Positions 5,646 to 8,146 of a stretch of 8,146 nucleotides of DNA are shown here, piece after piece. A program made the position numbers and the translations under genes. This stretch comes from Bacteriovoracaceae bacterium. Its GTDB lineage: Bacteria; Bdellovibrionota; Bacteriovoracia; Bacteriovoracales; Bacteriovoracaceae. The stretch covers positions 1-8,146 of the forward strand of contig CANEVK010000119.1 of assembly GCA_947442115.1 (NCBI GenBank), written 5' to 3'. The notes beneath the pieces are model-generated. The model saw only the letters and a program-made list of their open reading frames with translations. It did no database searches and was not told the origin of the DNA. How positions within the stretch are numbered: position 1 is the first letter of the stretch; each line of letters opens with the position of its first letter.

Positions 5646-6782
5646 CTAAAACTTTTTAAAAATGGCCACTGTCGCCGCAGATTTAGATTTTCCCCATCTA
5701 GAAATTTTTACAAATTGCTCTTCCGGGATGGGAACATGGACGCGGCTAATGACGGTATCGTGGTCCCATTCTTGATCAGGATCATGAATATAAACAAATC
5801 CATCATCATAGGCCGTCACTACAACCCAATGAGGTGCTCGGCTTTTATAAAAATGATAGGTCGTAATAAGCACGATGGCGACACCACCTTTGTTAATAAT
5901 CTCTTTAAGATCACTAAGGGTCATTCTTTTTTTATGGATTTTAATATTGGTATCTTGAATTTTCTTTTCAAAATCTTTTTGAACAAGCTCAATAATTTTT
6001 TTCTTTTCACTGCTCCTTACAGATTCTAAAAACATTGTATGAGCATGGGAAAGATAAAGCTCGGCCCGGTAACCTCTGTTCCAGGCGGCAAGCGCTAACC
6101 CCTGAGGGCCACAGCCACCATGCCCTGATGTCATGAAAATAGTTGTAGCCTCACGCCAGATTTGTAATTCCTGAGAAAGAGTCATCTTGTAATTTGGATT
6201 AAAGGCTTGAATGGCCATTAAAAGACAAGAAGGACCACAAGTAAAATCAGTTCCTTGCTGATGGTAAGGAATAAGAAGTCTAGGGCTCTTTTTGAATTTC
6301 TTAATTTGTTTCTCAAAGCAGATTGCGGTAGCACCGTCATCATAATAATTTTCTTTCTGAGTAAATTTAACGTAGCCCAAGTTTTTATAAAGACCTATGG
6401 CGCCAGTGTTATTAGACTTAACCTCAAGCCTCAAATAGGCACAATCCTCGTCTTGAGAAGCCTTATCTTCAAGTTCTAGCAAAAGTTTTTTACCTAAGCC
6501 CAAACCTTGAAACTCTTTAAGGGTGCAAATTGAATAGAGGCGCGCAAGGCTTGTCCCTTTATTAATCAGAACTAATCCATAGCCAACCACTTGAGTCCGG
6601 TATTCGAGGACAAGAAAGATTGAATGAGCATGCTTGATCATCCAATGAAAGCTACGACGGCTTAATTGGTCATAGTCAAAACAAAGGTTTTCAACCTCAA
6701 CTAACTGAGAGAGGTCAGAAAGTTTTGCTTTTCGAATTTTTACTTTTTTTGGATCAATAGACCCCTTGAAGATACGCTCCAT
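5646..6782 (-). CDS. GNAT acetyltransferase fused to C39-like papain-fold peptidase
   Basis: This is a two-domain cytoplasmic protein of 378 residues from the ATG at 6782-6780. Residues 12-160 are a RimI-like GNAT domain. FQGLGLGKKLL (91-101) is the acetyl-CoA pyrophosphate-binding motif, and NNTGAIGLYKNLGY (124-137) is the family's C-terminal signature. Residues 170-378 are a C39-like cysteine peptidase. CGPSC (182-186) carries nucleophile C182 with Q175 upstream for the oxyanion hole, PHWVVVT (317-323) carries H318, and HDPD (333-336) carries D334, so the triad looks intact. An upstream TTG start (6857) would add 25 residues overlapping the divergent gene; they lie outside the GNAT fold, so I reject it. 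There is no clear ribosome binding site, but a -10-like TACAAT 6 nt before the ATG suggests a leaderless mRNA. Its partner is the divergent ATP-grasp gene. Acetyl acceptor and peptide substrate are unknown. Confidence 0.85.
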   Translation of the reverse strand: MERIFKGSIDPKKVKIRKAKLSDLSQLVEVENLCFDYDQLSRRSFHWMIKHAHSIFLVLEYRTQVVGYGLVLINKGTSLARLYSICTLKEFQGLGLGKKLLLELEDKASQDEDCAYLRLEVKSNNTGAIGLYKNLGYVKFTQKENYYDDGATAICFEKQIKKFKKSPRLLIPYHQQGTDFTCGPSCLLMAIQAFNPNYKMTLSQELQIWREATTIFMTSGHGGCGPQGLALAAWNRGYRAELYLSHAHTMFLESVRSSEKKKIIELVQKDFEKKIQDTNIKIHKKRMTLSDLKEIINKGGVAIVLITTYHFYKSRAPHWVVVTAYDDGFVYIHDPDQEWDHDTVISRVHVPIPEEQFVKISRWGKSKSAATVAIFKKF

Positions 6783-6793
6783 TCTGCTATTGT
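6766..6793 (+). promoter_or_regulatory. Candidate promoter of the RimK-like gene
   Basis: TTGAAG (6766-6771), a 16-nt spacer and TATTGT (6788-6793) each match the sigma-70 consensus at 4 of 6 positions. The start would be near 6800, giving a leader of about 23 nt that includes GGAAGG. The -35 lies inside the first codons of the divergent gene, and the -10 coincides with the divergent -10. Confidence 0.3.
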
Positions 6794-6817
6794 ACTTAAG
6801 GAAAGAATAACTTGGAA
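6789..6817 (-). promoter_or_regulatory. Candidate promoter of the GNAT-peptidase gene, leaderless geometry
   Basis: On the minus strand TTCCAA (6817-6812), a 17-nt spacer and TACAAT (6794-6789) fit a sigma-70 promoter, with a strong -10 (5 of 6) and weak -35 (3 of 6). The -10 ends 6 nt before the ATG, so transcription would start at the start codon itself. The -10 overlaps that of the divergent promoter. Confidence 0.4.
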
Positions 6818-6822
6818 GGCAC

Positions 6823-8146
6823 GTGGCCAAAATTATTGTTATCGTTGAAAAGCTCAAAGACTGGAATTCTTATTATCCGGCCGAGCAACTCATGACTCCT
6901 CAAGAGTATCTTGTGAATTGGGATGAAAATGCTCATCGCTCAAAAGACTCTAATGAAAGAATTAAAATAATCAACCTTTGTCGAAACTATAAATACTTGA
7001 GTCACGGTTACTACTGCTCTCTCTTAGCAGAGGCCCGTGGACACTCAGTTATTCCCCCTATTAAGGCGATAAATGATCTAAGTCGCTCTTTTTTATATTC
7101 ACTGCAGACTGAGGATTTAGACCTTGCCATTCAAAAAGCATTTAAAAATCATCCTGTAGTTGAAGGCTTAACGATCACTATATTTTTTGGAAAAACTGAT
7201 AAGGAACAACTCCAAGATGTGGCCCGTCAGATTTTTGATCTTTTCCCGGCCCCGATATTACAAGTTGACTTCGAGTGGGAAAAAAAATGGGAAATAAAAA
7301 GCATCAGGCCCGGAATCTTAAATAATTTAGTTTCTTCAGATGAGGATAAATTCGCCGCTGCTCTTGATGAATACTCAGGAAAAATATGGAGAAAGCCAAA
7401 AGCGAAAAAAAAGTTTCGCTACGACCTTGCCATTCTCAATAACCCCCTTGAAGCCATGCCACCTTCTGACAAAAAAGCCCTACAAAATTTCATTAAGGCC
7501 GGTAAAGAAAATGATGTTTTAGTCGAGCTCATAGAAAAAAAGGATTATTCAAGGATTGCAGAATTTGATGCTCTTTTTATCAGAGAGACTACCTCCATCA
7601 ATCATCATACTTATCGTTTTGCTAAAAAAGCAGAAAGTGAAGGTTTAGTCGTTATTGATGATCCAATATCGATCTTAAGATGTACTAATAAAATCTACAT
7701 GCAAAATCTTTTGCACTCAAACAAGATTAATGGACCTAAAACTTTTGTTATCAACAATGATCCTATTCAATTAAAAGAAGCTGTTGATGTACTAGGCTTT
7801 CCTATGATCATCAAAATTCCCGATGGGTCTTTCTCAAAAGGTATCTACAAGGTTAAAACTCATGAAGAATTAAAAAAGGTCACTGAGGATCTTTTTAAAA
7901 AAACGGCTTTACTCCTTGCTCAAGAATATTTTTATACTGATTTTGATTGGCGAATTGGTGTGCTTAATGATCGCGCCATCTATGCATGCAAGTACTATAT
8001 GACCAAAGGACATTGGCAAATTTATAATCATGACAAAGAGATGAATAAAAAAGCCCAATCAGGGAATTCAGAAACATTTCCTATATCTCGTGTACCAAAA
8101 CATGTCATATCTACAGCTTTAAAAATGGCAGATCTTGTTGGGGACA
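6823..8146 (+). CDS. RLAN-RimK-like ATP-grasp amidoligase (3' end beyond right edge)
   Basis: This is an ATP-dependent carboxylate-amine ligase of the RimK type, which joins amino acids or peptides through an acyl-phosphate. I translated 441 codons from GTG 6823 to the edge with no stop. The GTG is the only sensible start: an in-frame TAA lies at 6808-6810 and GGAAGG at 6814-6819. Residues 1 to about 190 look like the RLAN domain (RimK-like ATP-grasp N-terminal domain). From about 197 (KFRYDLAILNN) the pre-ATP-grasp fold begins. The ATP-grasp core follows, with K331 in MIIKIPDGSFSKG (nucleotide-binding lysine and Gly/Ser-rich loop), QEY at 367-369 and DWRIGV at 375-380. The last metal-binding Glu/Asn residues should lie just past the edge. 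RimK adds glutamates to ribosomal protein S6, but RLAN members are a separate branch with no known substrate. It diverges from the GNAT-peptidase gene, its usual genomic companion. Confidence 0.85.
   Translation, partial: MAKIIVIVEKLKDWNSYYPAEQLMTPQEYLVNWDENAHRSKDSNERIKIINLCRNYKYLSHGYYCSLLAEARGHSVIPPIKAINDLSRSFLYSLQTEDLDLAIQKAFKNHPVVEGLTITIFFGKTDKEQLQDVARQIFDLFPAPILQVDFEWEKKWEIKSIRPGILNNLVSSDEDKFAAALDEYSGKIWRKPKAKKKFRYDLAILNNPLEAMPPSDKKALQNFIKAGKENDVLVELIEKKDYSRIAEFDALFIRETTSINHHTYRFAKKAESEGLVVIDDPISILRCTNKIYMQNLLHSNKINGPKTFVINNDPIQLKEAVDVLGFPMIIKIPDGSFSKGIYKVKTHEELKKVTEDLFKKTALLLAQEYFYTDFDWRIGVLNDRAIYACKYYMTKGHWQIYNHDKEMNKKAQSGNSETFPISRVPKHVISTALKMADLVGD

Noticed and set aside
5715..6029. 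A 104-codon plus-strand frame opposite the peptidase domain.
   Set aside because: The minus strand here encodes the His and Asp of the C39-like triad. The plus frame shows no domain or start signal.
7340..7522. A 60-codon plus-strand frame inside the RimK-like gene.
   Set aside because: The RimK-like frame is continuous through this stretch with recognisable pre-ATP-grasp sequence. The other frame is Lys/Ser/Pro-rich without motifs.

Overview
The window is AT-rich and densely coded, with short intergenic gaps and genes on both strands. The gene set suggests a predatory or free-living member of Bdellovibrionota, Bacteriovorax-like. That set is a secreted RoxA-like di-haem cytochrome, a membrane FHA protein, acidic disordered proteins, and a pair of flagellar sigma-28-type promoters. 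The taxon is an inference from style and content; no marker gene is present.

Left block (1-1780, minus strand): an apparent operon read leftwards. It starts with an acidic, Pro/Ala-rich, coiled-coil protein (1208-1780). Next is an exported protein of unknown family (359-1183), then an alpha/beta-hydrolase (1-375) that runs off the left edge just before its expected nucleophile serine. Spacing is 24 nt, then a 17-nt overlap. A hairpin over the second gene's ribosome binding site suggests translational coupling.

Divergent control region (1781-1940): two copies of CCGATAAGG in inverted orientation, each with an upstream TCAAGTT element, fit sigma-28 (FliA) promoters firing outward into both flanking genes. 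The plus-strand gene (1941-2480) encodes an acidic N-terminal tail plus a degenerate response-regulator receiver domain, and ends in a hairpin terminator. The left operon and the receiver-like gene may therefore be co-regulated with motility.

Middle block (2520-5566): a 207-nt gap holds a strong Shine-Dalgarno sequence feeding a two-codon ORF inside a perfect hairpin. A secreted di-haem c-type cytochrome (2688-4370, plus) follows. It meets, tail to tail with a 4-nt overlap, a gene for a cytoplasmic FHA domain tethered by one membrane helix to an unrecognised periplasmic domain (4367-5566, minus).

Right block (5646-8146): a divergent pair whose starts are only 40 nt apart. Leftwards is a fusion of a GNAT acetyltransferase and a C39-like papain-fold peptidase. 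Rightwards is an RLAN-RimK-like ATP-grasp amidoligase, truncated by the window edge. This domain combination has been predicted from comparative genomics to form a peptide-synthesis or protein-modification system, but to my knowledge its substrate and product are undefined. It is the most interesting system in the window.
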